Source of the DNA: Candidatus Williamhamiltonella defendens | GTDB taxonomy: Bacteria; Pseudomonadota; Gammaproteobacteria; Enterobacterales; Enterobacteriaceae | Reading direction: 5' to 3' | Length of the DNA: 64,000 bases | Assembly (NCBI RefSeq): GCF_900699045.1 | Contig: NZ_CAADHL010000001.1 | Span: forward strand, 558,001 to 622,000 | Translations under genes and position numbers: made by a program | The notes under the pieces: model-generated | Told to the model about the DNA's origin: nothing | The model's database searches: none | Seen by the model: only the letters and a program-made list of their open reading frames with translations | Shown: positions 45,890 to 54,705 of the stretch, one piece after another | Position numbering within the stretch: the first letter of the stretch is position 1 | How the letters are laid out: every line of letters begins with the position of its first letter

Positions 45890-46565
45890 AAAAAATTGAA
45901 GTTAAACGATGACCAGAATAAGCCGATCTAAGCAAAAATGCTCTCATAAAACTTAACTACAATGCAGGCCGCTCTCGTCAACCTGAACAATAATGAGACT
46001 AAAGTAACACGATATAAACACACCAATCTATTATTTAAAAGATACCTTTTTCTATATTTACTCTGTCAAACAAATTATCTTTGTAAAAAAGACCGCTGAG
46101 CAAAGTGAGTGTCAGTAAAGTAGCGCATAGAATACAATCATCAGAGTAGAGTATGCAAAAAAGCGAGCCCAAGGTGAAAAACAATGTGGTATTAAGCAAT
46201 AAATAAATGATAAATTCACTAGGAATAAAATTTGAAAAAATAATATTCACCATGTCAAAAATATACATAATCAGTAAAAAACCTAATCGCGACCAGGGAA
46301 AGCAGTGAGCGTCATCATAAAAAACAAGGATACTAATGATAGAATAAATGTTCATTAAACTCAGGTTTTATTGCCCCCTATGAACATTAAAAATTTGATA
46401 TTTAAGTGCCACTAAATGACACAATAAAGCGTTAATGGCAAAGACAAAAGCGCATCTTCGACAGTGTCTGTTGCGCCTTAATAATCGTGTCATCATCAAA
46501 CTTGGGTTCAATGAATACCCCATCAGGGCTACAATCGAAAAAATAGACACGGCACATTCAATCAA
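45890..46565 (-). pseudogene. ypjD: ypjD remnant (cytochrome c assembly-like membrane protein)
   Basis: Minus-strand pieces follow the order of YpjD: ALLCHLVALKYQIF near the start, NLSLMNIYSIISILV, SNFIPSEFIIYLL, LTLTLLSGLFYKDNLFD (compare LTLTLCTGLFYMHNLFS), VYIVLL-stop-SHYCSG, and a degraded end near 45890. Stops, frame changes and a central loss rule out a full protein. It occupies the space between corB and ffh, as in E. coli. Confidence 0.87.
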
Positions 46566-46728
46566 TACCGGATAAATTAATGAAAAGAGTTGTAAAGTAT
46601 AGCTTTACCTAAGTTTCCCTCCAACTTTTATATCAAGTTAAATCAAAGATGATTTATACTATTCTTTCCCTTTTTTTATTTTCAATACAATTCTCACAGG
46701 GCGAATTGATTTATTTGAGCAAAAACAT

Positions 46729-48090
46729 ATGTTTAATAATTTAACTGAAAGATTATCACGCACGCTACGTAATATCAGTGGTCTTGGCCGACTAACAGAA
46801 GAAAATGTGAAAACCAGTCTGCGCGAAGTACGTGTTGCTTTGTTAGACGCAGATGTCGCTTTATCCGTGGTACGCGATTTTATTCAGCGGGTGAAAAAAA
46901 AAGCAATGGGCCACGAAATTAATAAAACTTTAACACCTGGCCAAGAATTTATAAAAATTGTGAAAAATGAGATGACCTCCGCAATGGGCCAGTTTAATAT
47001 CGAACTTAATTTAGCGACGCAACCGCCTGCGGTGATATTAATAGCTGGTTTGCAAGGGGCAGGGAAAACAACTAGTGTCGTTAAATTGGGCAATTTTATT
47101 ACTGAAAAACAAAAGAAAAAAGTTTTGGTAGTCTCGGTGGACGTTTATCGGCCTGCGGCCATCAAGCAATTAGAAACCCTTGCACAATCAGTAGGTATTG
47201 AATTTTTTTCTTCTCACTTTGAAGAAAATCCCGTTGATATTGTCACTCAAGCTTTAAAATACGCCAAACTTAAATTTTATGATGTCTTGATTGTGGATAC
47301 AGCAGGGCGTTTTCATGTTGACGAAAATATGATGAATGAAATCAAACAACTGCATTTGTCTCTCAATCCTATTGAAACGCTTTTTGTGGTAGATGCAATG
47401 ACAGGTCAGGACGCCGCAAATATCGCTAAAGCCTTTAACAAAGCACTTCCACTGACAGGTGTCATCTTAACTAAAGTGGATGGAGATGCTCGAGGTGGTG
47501 CCGCATTATCTATTCGACATGTTACGGGAAAACCCATTAAATTTCTTGGAGTCGGTGAAAAAATAGAGGCACTAGAACCTTTTTATCCTGAACGAATTGC
47601 TTCTCGCATTTTGGGAATGGGGGATATCTTATCTCTTATTGAAGATATTGAAACTAAAATGGATAATGCTCAGTCTCAAAAGCTGGCAGAAAAACTGAAA
47701 AAAAGTACCCAATTTAATTTAAACGATTTTTTAGAGCAACTGAAACAAATACATAATATGGGAGGGATGAGCAGTATGTTGAGCAAATTGCCTCAAATGA
47801 GTCAATTACCCGATCAAGTCAAATCCATGATGGACGATAATTTAACGACTCGCATGGAAGTTATCATTTGTTCTATGACCAAAAAAGAACGCATTAAACC
47901 CGATATCATTAAAGGTTCTCGAAAGCGACGTATTGCAGCGGGATCGGGTACAAAAATACAGGATATAAACCGTTTGTTGAAACAATTTTATGAAATGCAA
48001 GGCATGATGAAAAAAATGAAAAATGGAGGATTATCTAAAATGATGAGAGGAATGAAAGGGATGATGCCATTCAACCTTTTTAGGGGTTAA
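46729..48090 (+). CDS. ffh: Ffh, signal recognition particle GTPase
   Basis: Ffh binds 4.5S RNA and signal sequences and delivers ribosomes to FtsY. It has 453 residues, as in E. coli. The N domain (TERLSRTLRNISGLG) is followed by the G domain: P-loop GLQGAGKTTSVVKLG, DTAGR, TKVDGDARGG. The Met-rich M domain ends GMMKKMKNGGLSKMMRGMKGMM. Its partner ftsY is also in this window (62.8 kb). Confidence 0.98.
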   Translation: MFNNLTERLSRTLRNISGLGRLTEENVKTSLREVRVALLDADVALSVVRDFIQRVKKKAMGHEINKTLTPGQEFIKIVKNEMTSAMGQFNIELNLATQPPAVILIAGLQGAGKTTSVVKLGNFITEKQKKKVLVVSVDVYRPAAIKQLETLAQSVGIEFFSSHFEENPVDIVTQALKYAKLKFYDVLIVDTAGRFHVDENMMNEIKQLHLSLNPIETLFVVDAMTGQDAANIAKAFNKALPLTGVILTKVDGDARGGAALSIRHVTGKPIKFLGVGEKIEALEPFYPERIASRILGMGDILSLIEDIETKMDNAQSQKLAEKLKKSTQFNLNDFLEQLKQIHNMGGMSSMLSKLPQMSQLPDQVKSMMDDNLTTRMEVIICSMTKKERIKPDIIKGSRKRRIAAGSGTKIQDINRLLKQFYEMQGMMKKMKNGGLSKMMRGMKGMMPFNLFRG

Positions 48091-48153
48091 ATTTAAGAAT
48101 AGAAGATTTAAATCATTTCAGAGAGTAACGAATATTGCTTTTTGTTATTAAAT

Positions 48154-48175
48154 AAGCCAAAATTCTTGGCTTTTT
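48154..48175 (+). terminator. Hairpin between ffh and rpsP
   Basis: AAGCCAA-AATTC-TTGGCTT followed by TTT forms a 7-bp stem with a short T run. It may end ffh transcription partially before the rpsP operon. Confidence 0.6.
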
Positions 48176-48231
48176 ACTAGGAGTTTAAGTCGATTAGGTT
48201 TGAGAGCATATTCTTTATATGAGAGGGTGGT

Positions 48232-48492
48232 ATGGTAAAAATTCGCTTGGCTCGCCATGGTTCTAAAAAACGTCCTTTTTATCAAATTGTTGTCTCTGAC
48301 AGTCGCAATGCACGTGATGGGCGTTTTCTTGAAAAAGTGGGGTTTTTTAATCCTATTGCATCAGGCAAAGCAGAAAAATTACGATTAAATATAGATCGCA
48401 TTGAACATTGGAAAAATGTTGGGGTAGAGTTTTCTGAACGTGTTCAGGCTCTTATCAAAGCCGAGAAAAAAAATCTTCAGACGGCTTCTTAA
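48232..48492 (+). CDS. rpsP: Ribosomal protein S16 (bS16)
   Basis: This is a small-subunit assembly protein. It has 86 residues (82 in E. coli). [20 protein letters not shown] and [15 protein letters not shown] are family signatures. It is first in the conserved rpsP-rimM-trmD-rplS operon. Confidence 0.98.
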   Translation: MVKIRLARHGSKKRPFYQIVVSDSRNARDGRFLEKVGFFNPIASGKAEKLRLNIDRIEHWKNVGVEFSERVQALIKAEKKNLQTAS

Positions 48493-48519
48493 GCTAGAGA
48501 TACATTTTAGGCGCTACTA

Positions 48520-49044
48520 ATGACAACCCACTTAAAGCAACCTATTATTGTCGGAAAAATAGGTGCAACCTATAGTGTTCGGGGTTGGCTTAAAATGTTT
48601 TCATTCACTGAAAAGACAGACAGTATTTTTGATTATCAACCTTGGTTTATTCAACATAAAAATCATTGGCAATTTATCGAAATTGAAGATTGGAGGTGTC
48701 ATCAGCAAGATTTTTTATTAAAAATTAAAAATGTTAATCAAAAAGAAAAAGCCCAGCATTTTGTGAATACTGAGATTACCATCGACGCTTCGCAATTACC
48801 TGTGCTAGAAGAAGGTGACTATTACTGGAAAGATATTATTGGATGTCAAGTCATTCATATTTCTGGTGACGTTATCGGAACAGTCGTTTCCATGATAGAA
48901 ACAGGTGCGAATGATGTCATGGTAGTCCAAACACAGATACAAGATCACAAATCCTGTTTAGTTCCTTTTCTTTTTGATCAAGTTGTAAAAAAAGTCGACA
49001 AGGTCATGCAGCAAATTCAAGTAAATTGGGATCTCGATTTTTAA
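48520..49044 (+). CDS. rimM: RimM, 30S maturation factor
   Basis: RimM assists late assembly of the 30S head and binds S19. At 174 residues it is near the E. coli length (182). The N-terminal [20 protein letters not shown] and the PRC-barrel region ([27 protein letters not shown]-type) are recognisable. Its stop overlaps the trmD start (TAATG). Confidence 0.94.
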   Translation: MTTHLKQPIIVGKIGATYSVRGWLKMFSFTEKTDSIFDYQPWFIQHKNHWQFIEIEDWRCHQQDFLLKIKNVNQKEKAQHFVNTEITIDASQLPVLEEGDYYWKDIIGCQVIHISGDVIGTVVSMIETGANDVMVVQTQIQDHKSCLVPFLFDQVVKKVDKVMQQIQVNWDLDF

Positions 49045-49844
49045 TGATTTCAACCAAATTTCAAAGCGTCAGCGAAAATAAATTATGGATAGGGGTGATC
49101 AGCCTTTTTCCCGAAATGTTTCGCGCAATAACTGACTATGGTGTTACTGGTCGTGCTATTAAAAAGGGGATTATTCATATTCAATGTTGGAACCCTCGTC
49201 ACTTTGCTCACAATTTCAATGCTAGTGTTGATGATCGTCCTTATGGTGGTGGACCAGGCATGTTGCTGATGATGCAGCCTTTAAGGGATACCATTCATTC
49301 AGCAAAAAAAGAAGCGATTCATACAGGCAAAAAAAAAGTGATTTATCTTTCTCCTCAAGGGAAAAAGCTGGATCAACAGTCTGTTCGTCAACTGGCGCTT
49401 TACAAAAATATGATTTTAGTCTGTGGGCGCTATGAAGGTATAGATGAACGTTTAATCGACACTGAAATTGATGAGGAATGGTCTGTAGGTGATTATGTTC
49501 TTAGCGGGGGGGAATTACCAGCTATGACCTTAATTGATGCAGTCTCTCGTTGTATTATAGGCGTTTTAGGTCATGAAGCTTCTGCTAATGAAGATTCTTT
49601 TTCTGACGGTTTGCTTGACTGCCCTCATTATACACGACCTGAAAATGTTGATGGCATGACGGTCCCAAACGTATTGCTTTTAGGAAACCATGCTAAGATT
49701 CGCCGTTGGCGTTTAAAACAATCTTTGGGGCGAACATGGCTTAGAAGGCCGGAATTATTGGCAAAACTCACTCTAACTGATGAGCAAATTTTATTATTAA
49801 AAGAGTTCCAAAAAGAACAAAGACAGAATGATTACCATCGATAA
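49044..49844 (+). CDS. trmD: TrmD, tRNA m1G37 methyltransferase
   Basis: TrmD methylates G37 of tRNAs reading CNN/UNN, preventing frameshifting. The ATG at 49044 overlaps the rimM stop and gives 266 residues with a ~13-residue extension before the E. coli-like start ([23 protein letters not shown]). The trefoil-knot SAM motifs are present: [40 protein letters not shown]. Confidence 0.97.
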   Translation: MISTKFQSVSENKLWIGVISLFPEMFRAITDYGVTGRAIKKGIIHIQCWNPRHFAHNFNASVDDRPYGGGPGMLLMMQPLRDTIHSAKKEAIHTGKKKVIYLSPQGKKLDQQSVRQLALYKNMILVCGRYEGIDERLIDTEIDEEWSVGDYVLSGGELPAMTLIDAVSRCIIGVLGHEASANEDSFSDGLLDCPHYTRPENVDGMTVPNVLLLGNHAKIRRWRLKQSLGRTWLRRPELLAKLTLTDEQILLLKEFQKEQRQNDYHR

Positions 49845-49907
49845 ATAATATTAATTTAACCCCTCTTTTTTAAAATATCAGTTTATCTAGAAATGAAGAG
49901 AGACATT

Positions 49908-50255
49908 ATGAGTGATATAATTAAACAAATTGAAGAAGAACAAATGAAGAAAGATGTTCCCGCCTTTCGCCCTGGGGACACATTAGAAGTAAAAGTATGG
50001 GTAATTGAAGGCACAAAAAAACGTCTTCAAGCTTTTGAAGGTTTTGTGATAGCCATTCGCAAGCGTGGATTAAATTCTGCCTTTACCGTGCGTAAGATTT
50101 CTAATAGTGAAGGTGTTGAAAGAGTTTTTCAAACTCATTCGCCTATTATTGACAGTATTACTGTCAAGCGCCGTGGTGCTGTTCGTAAAGCAAAATTATA
50201 TTATTTGCGTGAACTTACTGGTAAAGCCGCTCGTATTAAAGAAAGAATCAATTGA
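49908..50255 (+). CDS. rplS: Ribosomal protein L19 (bL19)
   Basis: This is a large-subunit protein at the subunit interface. The ATG at 49908 ([14 protein letters not shown]) gives 115 residues, as in E. coli; an in-frame ATG five codons earlier is not conserved. [16 protein letters not shown] and [20 protein letters not shown] are the family signatures. It is the last gene of the rpsP operon, before a 3-kb decayed stretch. Confidence 0.97.
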   Translation: MSDIIKQIEEEQMKKDVPAFRPGDTLEVKVWVIEGTKKRLQAFEGFVIAIRKRGLNSAFTVRKISNSEGVERVFQTHSPIIDSITVKRRGAVRKAKLYYLRELTGKAARIKERIN

Positions 50256-50341
50256 TTTTTTATATAAAACAGTGATAAAATACGTCACCATTTTTATTTT
50301 TTTTGTACTCGATTTTTTAAATATATTTATCGAGCGTAATT

Positions 50342-51120
50342 TCAATAATGTTTATTTCCTATTTCTATTTTAAATTTTCGATAAAATGGTAAATAATAAT
50401 CAACAGCTTTATTTATTTCTGTTTGATATAATTTATAATTTTTAGGTAAAGGATCTATAATAGAAATAATTCTCATTGCATCACTTAAATGGTAATAATA
50501 TTTAATTTATTCTTTTAATACATCATTGAAGAACTGGGGCCCACTTTATGAAATATTTTTTCATATAATATTTTATTAAATATTTATTAGTGTCATTTTC
50601 GTTATTATTCTCTTTAAAAGAAGGCCATTCCTCAGATATACAATATCTCGTTTTCAGAATAACGTTTCTCCATTTCTTTAATAATTTTTTTAAGAACAGT
50701 ATTACGAGGGAGACTGTCAAAATTACTTATATTACACCCTCTAAATTAGTCGAATAAGGTTCTACCTGTAACTTTAAGAAAATTTCTTCCGGTCCTGCAA
50801 TGAAAATAATTTCACTTATATCATCAGGAATTATATCGTCGGTGTTGAGATAAATACAATTATATTCGTCTATGATCTAGTAACGAAGCATCATTAGATG
50901 CTGTTGTATAATTTTTATGTGGTTCTTTAAGAAAATCTTGGGATTGTTTTCTAGATAATGTTTTTAAAATTGATTAAAAAAATTCGTTTTTAATATTGAT
51001 CACACGCAAATTTAAAATACTCTATAACTAATTTTTAATATTATAAAATACACTGGAAAGAGAAGTAGAAATATGTACGATAGATTGATAATGACTGGTA
51101 TTACAAGTATTATGTGTCAT
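50342..51120 (-). pseudogene. Decayed toxin-like glycosyltransferase (TcdA/TcdB GT44 type)
   Basis: Minus-strand pieces, in several frames, occur in the order of the glycosyltransferase domain of large toxins. First comes KNYTTASNDASLL (compare AAASDILR), then DEYNCIYLNTDDIIPDD (compare GGxYLDVDMLPG, the DxD strand). Next is EGVI plus SNFDSLPRNTVLKKI and IKEMEKRYSENEIL (compare the LISVKDS...VKQIENRY region), and finally SGPQFFNDVLKE (compare SGPEAY). Frameshifts and stops lie between them; the tail KFKIEIGNKHY ends at 50342. The family call rests on motif order seen by eye. A different DxD-type glycosyltransferase effector is possible. Confidence 0.6.
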
Positions 51121-51437
51121 ATTTTTATTCATTCTGAAAGAATGTTTTTATCTCCTAATCATATATAATAAATTTTTTAGGAATAGGTTATGGCTGATAA
51201 ATTAATACTTGGAAGCTCTGCTAATAAAACTGTGTTTAAGTGAATATTAAAAGAATTTTCTGACACAATAGGTTTTTCATTAAAAAATAAATTGCTTTCG
51301 ATGTTTAATCAGTTTTAAATATTTTTGTTTTATCCTTTAAGTGACCTGATTTTCTTTTATACGGGCTTATATTTTGTGTTTTATATTTTATTTTAGTTAA
51401 TGCCAGACCTCCTTATTTTAAGGCCGATTTTACCTAT

Positions 51438-51830
51438 TCTCCATTTTTATTAAGAATCACAAATTGGCTTGTTTTGAATTTTTTATCTGTATTGATTTTA
51501 TATAATTGATAATGTTTATTTTGTCCTGTATTTATTAAAATAAAAAGATGATCATCTATATGATATATACTTCATGTTAGTCAAATATTAAAGGGTTTAT
51601 TTAAAACTAAAGTCAGTGTTTGTTTTTAGGAGGGCCAGAAGGGGCAGCAATATGATCAATTGGTAATTCTTTTGTAACTCGGTTTCTAATAATTCTGATG
51701 TTTGAGAAAATGCTTAAAAATAGAATATTCACAGCGACATTAATAGCACTAGATAGTGCTTGATTAAAATCTTCTTTTCTTTCTTCAAAAGAATCTGCAT
51801 TAAAACTTTTTCAAGATGAATTCCTATTTT
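51438..51830 (-). pseudogene. Two further coding remnants upstream of the glycosyltransferase piece
   Basis: On the minus strand, 51613-51830 reads DSFEERKEDFNQALSSAINV, then FLSIFSNIRIIRNRV and PIDHIAAPSGPPKNKH followed by a stop. 51438-51577 reads YHIDDHLFILINTGQNKHY and KINTDKKFKTSQFVILNKNGE-like sequence before a TAG. Both look like real coding but match no family I know. They may belong to the same large gene as the flanking remnants or to separate small genes. Confidence 0.45.
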
Positions 51831-51991
51831 ACTTAATCAAAGGCTGCTGTTGGAGATGAGATAACACTCAGTTTGAATGAGCTGTACGGGTAATCAGTAC
51901 GGTATTCAATGCAGAAATATTCAAAAGAGCTATATCCCATCTGATTGCAGCAGGTGATTTGGAGTATCGGCATCTTTCTCCACTTGCATTT

Positions 51992-52957
51992 TTATTTGTT
52001 TTTTAAAAAACGAAAGGCGTCCTTCTCTCTAAGATTTGAATGAACATATTTTATGTGTTGATCATCACAGATATCTTTTTCTATGATTTCAGTCACATGT
52101 TTTTGAAACAGTTTTTTCTGTTGATCATTAAAAATGAGATAGTAATTTATTTTTTATTTTCATTAAAATACTGTATCTCTATCCAAGTTTTAATGTGTTA
52201 TAGATTTTTAAATTAAAAAATACGTTTTTGTAGTTTTTTTACTTTTTTTGCAATTCAATTATATTATTTAGAATATAAATAATATATTTTGTTTTATTTT
52301 TATTAATGACGACAAGTATATCGGTAAATATATAATATTTTATTTTAAAATGGAAACTATCAGATTTATGATTTGAAAATTATCATATATAAAATCACTA
52401 ATGGATAAAGATAAAAAATAATCAGTATTTTGTTGATATTTATAAGCAAGATTATTTAATAATTTTTATGATACATTATACCTTTCTTTAGATAAATCGT
52501 TTGTACTTTATTATTTTACTAATCGTGCAATAAAATTTGCTTTTGCAACTATTTGATATTGATTTTCAGATTTTATCTAATAATCAGTCATGGTGTTTTC
52601 ATATGTTTTTGAAAAATTGATGTCCTATAATCAGTTAATTAGTTAAGATAGTCTTATTCTGGCTTCATTTCTATGATTATAACATTGGGCACCGGCGCCT
52701 TCTTTGTAAGCACCGACATGATCATCTCAAAAATCAGGAGATTCACGATTAAAAGCACTAAAATTTATCAGTACAGTTTGAGTTAAAGTATATGATTTTA
52801 TTAGGTTTTTACAGTATTCTTATCCAGTAATAGTATCATGGTTATTGGAAGAATTTTAAAATCTATTTAAATAAGTTTTATTAAGATTAATATTGATATT
52901 AAATTTTTATATGTTCTTATTAAAATAAGAAAAATCCATTTTAATGATATTAGACAT
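51992..52957 (-). pseudogene. Stop-riddled but in-frame 322-codon tract
   Basis: From ATG at 52957 (MSNIIKMDFSYFNKNI) to TAA at 51992-51994 the same frame gives protein-like stretches: LIKSYTLTQTVLINFSAFN, DDHVGAYKEGAGAQCYNHRN, STNDLSKERYNVS, AYKYQQNTDYFLSLSISDF, and FNDQQKKLFQKHVTEIIEKD near the end. I count 19 internal stops (15 TAA or TAG pairs at positions where Gln fits, plus TGA where Trp fits, for example SPDF-stop-DDH) and no frameshift. The family is unknown. Random AT-rich DNA would give a comparable stop count, so the frame is supported mainly by the peptide pieces. Confidence 0.4.
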
Positions 52958-53236
52958 ATTTAATACAACCTCGTATGTCATTTTTGACATGTATGTATTT
53001 ATAATAAATAATTTTCATTAAAATGAATAGCAAATTAAATGCTTGTGGGCATATTAATATCTATTTTTTCGCAAAAGACTTTGATATAAATAATAAAATA
53101 CTTGTGTAATACCATATACATTATTGATCACTACGAAGTATTCTATATGATATATCTGACACTATTTTTAATTTTAAATATGCACAAAAACATAAAAATA
53201 AATAAAGCTTTCATATTGATTTATTTTCAGATTCCA

Positions 53237-53695
53237 TTACTGCCGACCAGAGTGGCCAAAACCTCCAGATCCACGTTGACTAGATGTAAATTCAGACACG
53301 ATATTTAATTCAACCTGTACAACAGGAACAAACACCATTTGAGCAATTCTATCACCAGGATTGATCAAAAAATCGATTGGACTTCTATTCCATACAGATA
53401 ACATCAATTCACCTTGGTAGTCAGAGTCAATGAGCCCCACCAAATTTCCTAAAACGATCCCGTTTTTATGCCCCAACCCGGAACGCGGTAAAATCACAGC
53501 GGCTAAATGAGGATCAGCGATATAAACTGCCAGTCCTGTCGGTAGAATCCGGGTTTCTCCTGGAGATAAATGTTGAGGCGCTTGTGTACAAACCCGCAGA
53601 TCTAAACCAGCAGATCCGCTAGTTGCATAAGTTGGTAAGGGAAAAACATCACCAATCCGTTTATCAAGAATTTTAATATCAATTTTTTTCATCAT
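53237..53695 (-). CDS. dut: dUTPase
   Basis: Dut splits dUTP to dUMP, keeping uracil out of DNA and feeding thymidylate synthesis. It has 152 residues, as in E. coli, starting [10 protein letters not shown]. The five trimeric dUTPase motifs are present: [46 protein letters not shown] and GSGGFGHSG. Its start overlaps the end of the coaBC remnant, the E. coli dfp-dut arrangement. Confidence 0.98.
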   Translation of the reverse strand: MMKKIDIKILDKRIGDVFPLPTYATSGSAGLDLRVCTQAPQHLSPGETRILPTGLAVYIADPHLAAVILPRSGLGHKNGIVLGNLVGLIDSDYQGELMLSVWNRSPIDFLINPGDRIAQMVFVPVVQVELNIVSEFTSSQRGSGGFGHSGRQ

Positions 53696-54670
53696 AACGA
53701 GTCAAAACCTCTTTAATTAAAAGCTGTACAAGAATATTTGTATCTTACAGTGGCAACGTTTTTTCTCCGTTTTACTAAAAAAGATGTAAAGCATTTCTAT
53801 TAGCATTAAACCCTTGATTTGAAAGCGAGACATCATTTACACAGATGAGATCTGGATTTTTTAAATTAATTGTTGTCGAACAGATTTTTGCATATCATGA
53901 GTTTCGGCAGCGAAGCCAACGACAAAAAGACAATTTTTTGTGATATGAGCGACCTCAAAAACAATGTCTGTATTTTTAACCATTTTCAGCCTGATTTTGT
54001 CTTTTGCAAATTCTATTTGTTCAAAGCTTTTATTACTGATAAAAGCACGGGATCAAAAGCTTCTCGAGTGTGCCATGCCGTGAGCATAATGCGAAACCCG
54101 TAACCATCTTTTTGGGTGAAAAATAATTTTTTACCAAAGCCACAATATCAGGAGGTTACATCATACGACCTGGTCCATTATCGCCATAAGCCTGATCGCC
54201 ATTGTGCGGTCCTCATAATAAAATGCCACTTTCAGATAGAATTTTTAAATTAGTTTTAGTGGCTTTCGCTTGGTATATTTGTTGATTCATCTAGGTAAGG
54301 ACGACGACATGACGGAAGCACTTAAACAGAGTCTGGTTAATAAATCATCGGCCGTGAAGACGGAAACACGTGCCAAAAAATCGGCAGTGGTGGGCGCTAT
54401 AATCAATAAATCAGCCTATTTTAACAATTTAATATGCCCCATGGCTACTTACTCAGCATCTGGATCAAATAAGTGATCAGAGATGAGGTGTCCATAAACG
54501 GATTGTAAAGTCAAAATAGTAATAAAATATTTGTCTGCCTCTATCATAACAACACGAACTTTTTTACCATTTTCATGCAAACGGTGCACGATATCTGGAG
54601 ATTTGTAAGAAGCAATACCGCCACTTCATCTAAGTAAAATTTGCTTTCCAGAAAGCAGTGTTATTTAATC
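53679..54670 (-). pseudogene. coaBC: coaBC (dfp) remnant
   Basis: CoaBC fuses phosphopantothenoylcysteine synthetase and decarboxylase, two steps of coenzyme A synthesis. Minus-strand pieces in order: LLSGKQILLR-stop-SGGIASYKSPDIV, VAMGHIKLLK, IIAPTTADFLARV, GDNGPGRMM, IVALVKNYFSP, then (after a large deletion) the CoaB part NPDLICVNDVSLSNQG, FNANRNALHLF-stop-QNGEKTLPL and LTRYDEKN with a stop overlapping dut. Frameshifts, stops and loss of the central CoaB segment mean it cannot work. Confidence 0.92.
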
Positions 54671-54705
54671 CTTCCATATTTTTTAACGACAATGTGATTG
54701 TACCT

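Larger units (their letters stand above)
50256..53236. other. 3-kb region without an intact gene (rplS to dut)
   Basis: Apart from the remnants listed separately, no intact coding sequence, RNA gene, insertion sequence or repeat array was found here. Base composition is clearly more AT-rich than in the flanking genes. 52958-53236 shows no recognisable feature. Confidence 0.7.

Noticed and set aside
51992-52957. Genome-wide reading of UAA/UAG as glutamine
   Set aside because: Most intact housekeeping genes in the window end at UAA or UAG at the conserved C-terminus (for example recD, gapA, ftsK remnant, rpmA), so these codons are real stops.
53102-53308. 68-codon plus-strand frame running into dut
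   Set aside because: Its 3' half is antisense to the conserved dut C-terminus and the 5' half has no motif or ribosome site.
54270-54476. 68-codon plus-strand frame
   Set aside because: Lies within the coaBC remnant on the minus strand and has no support of its own.
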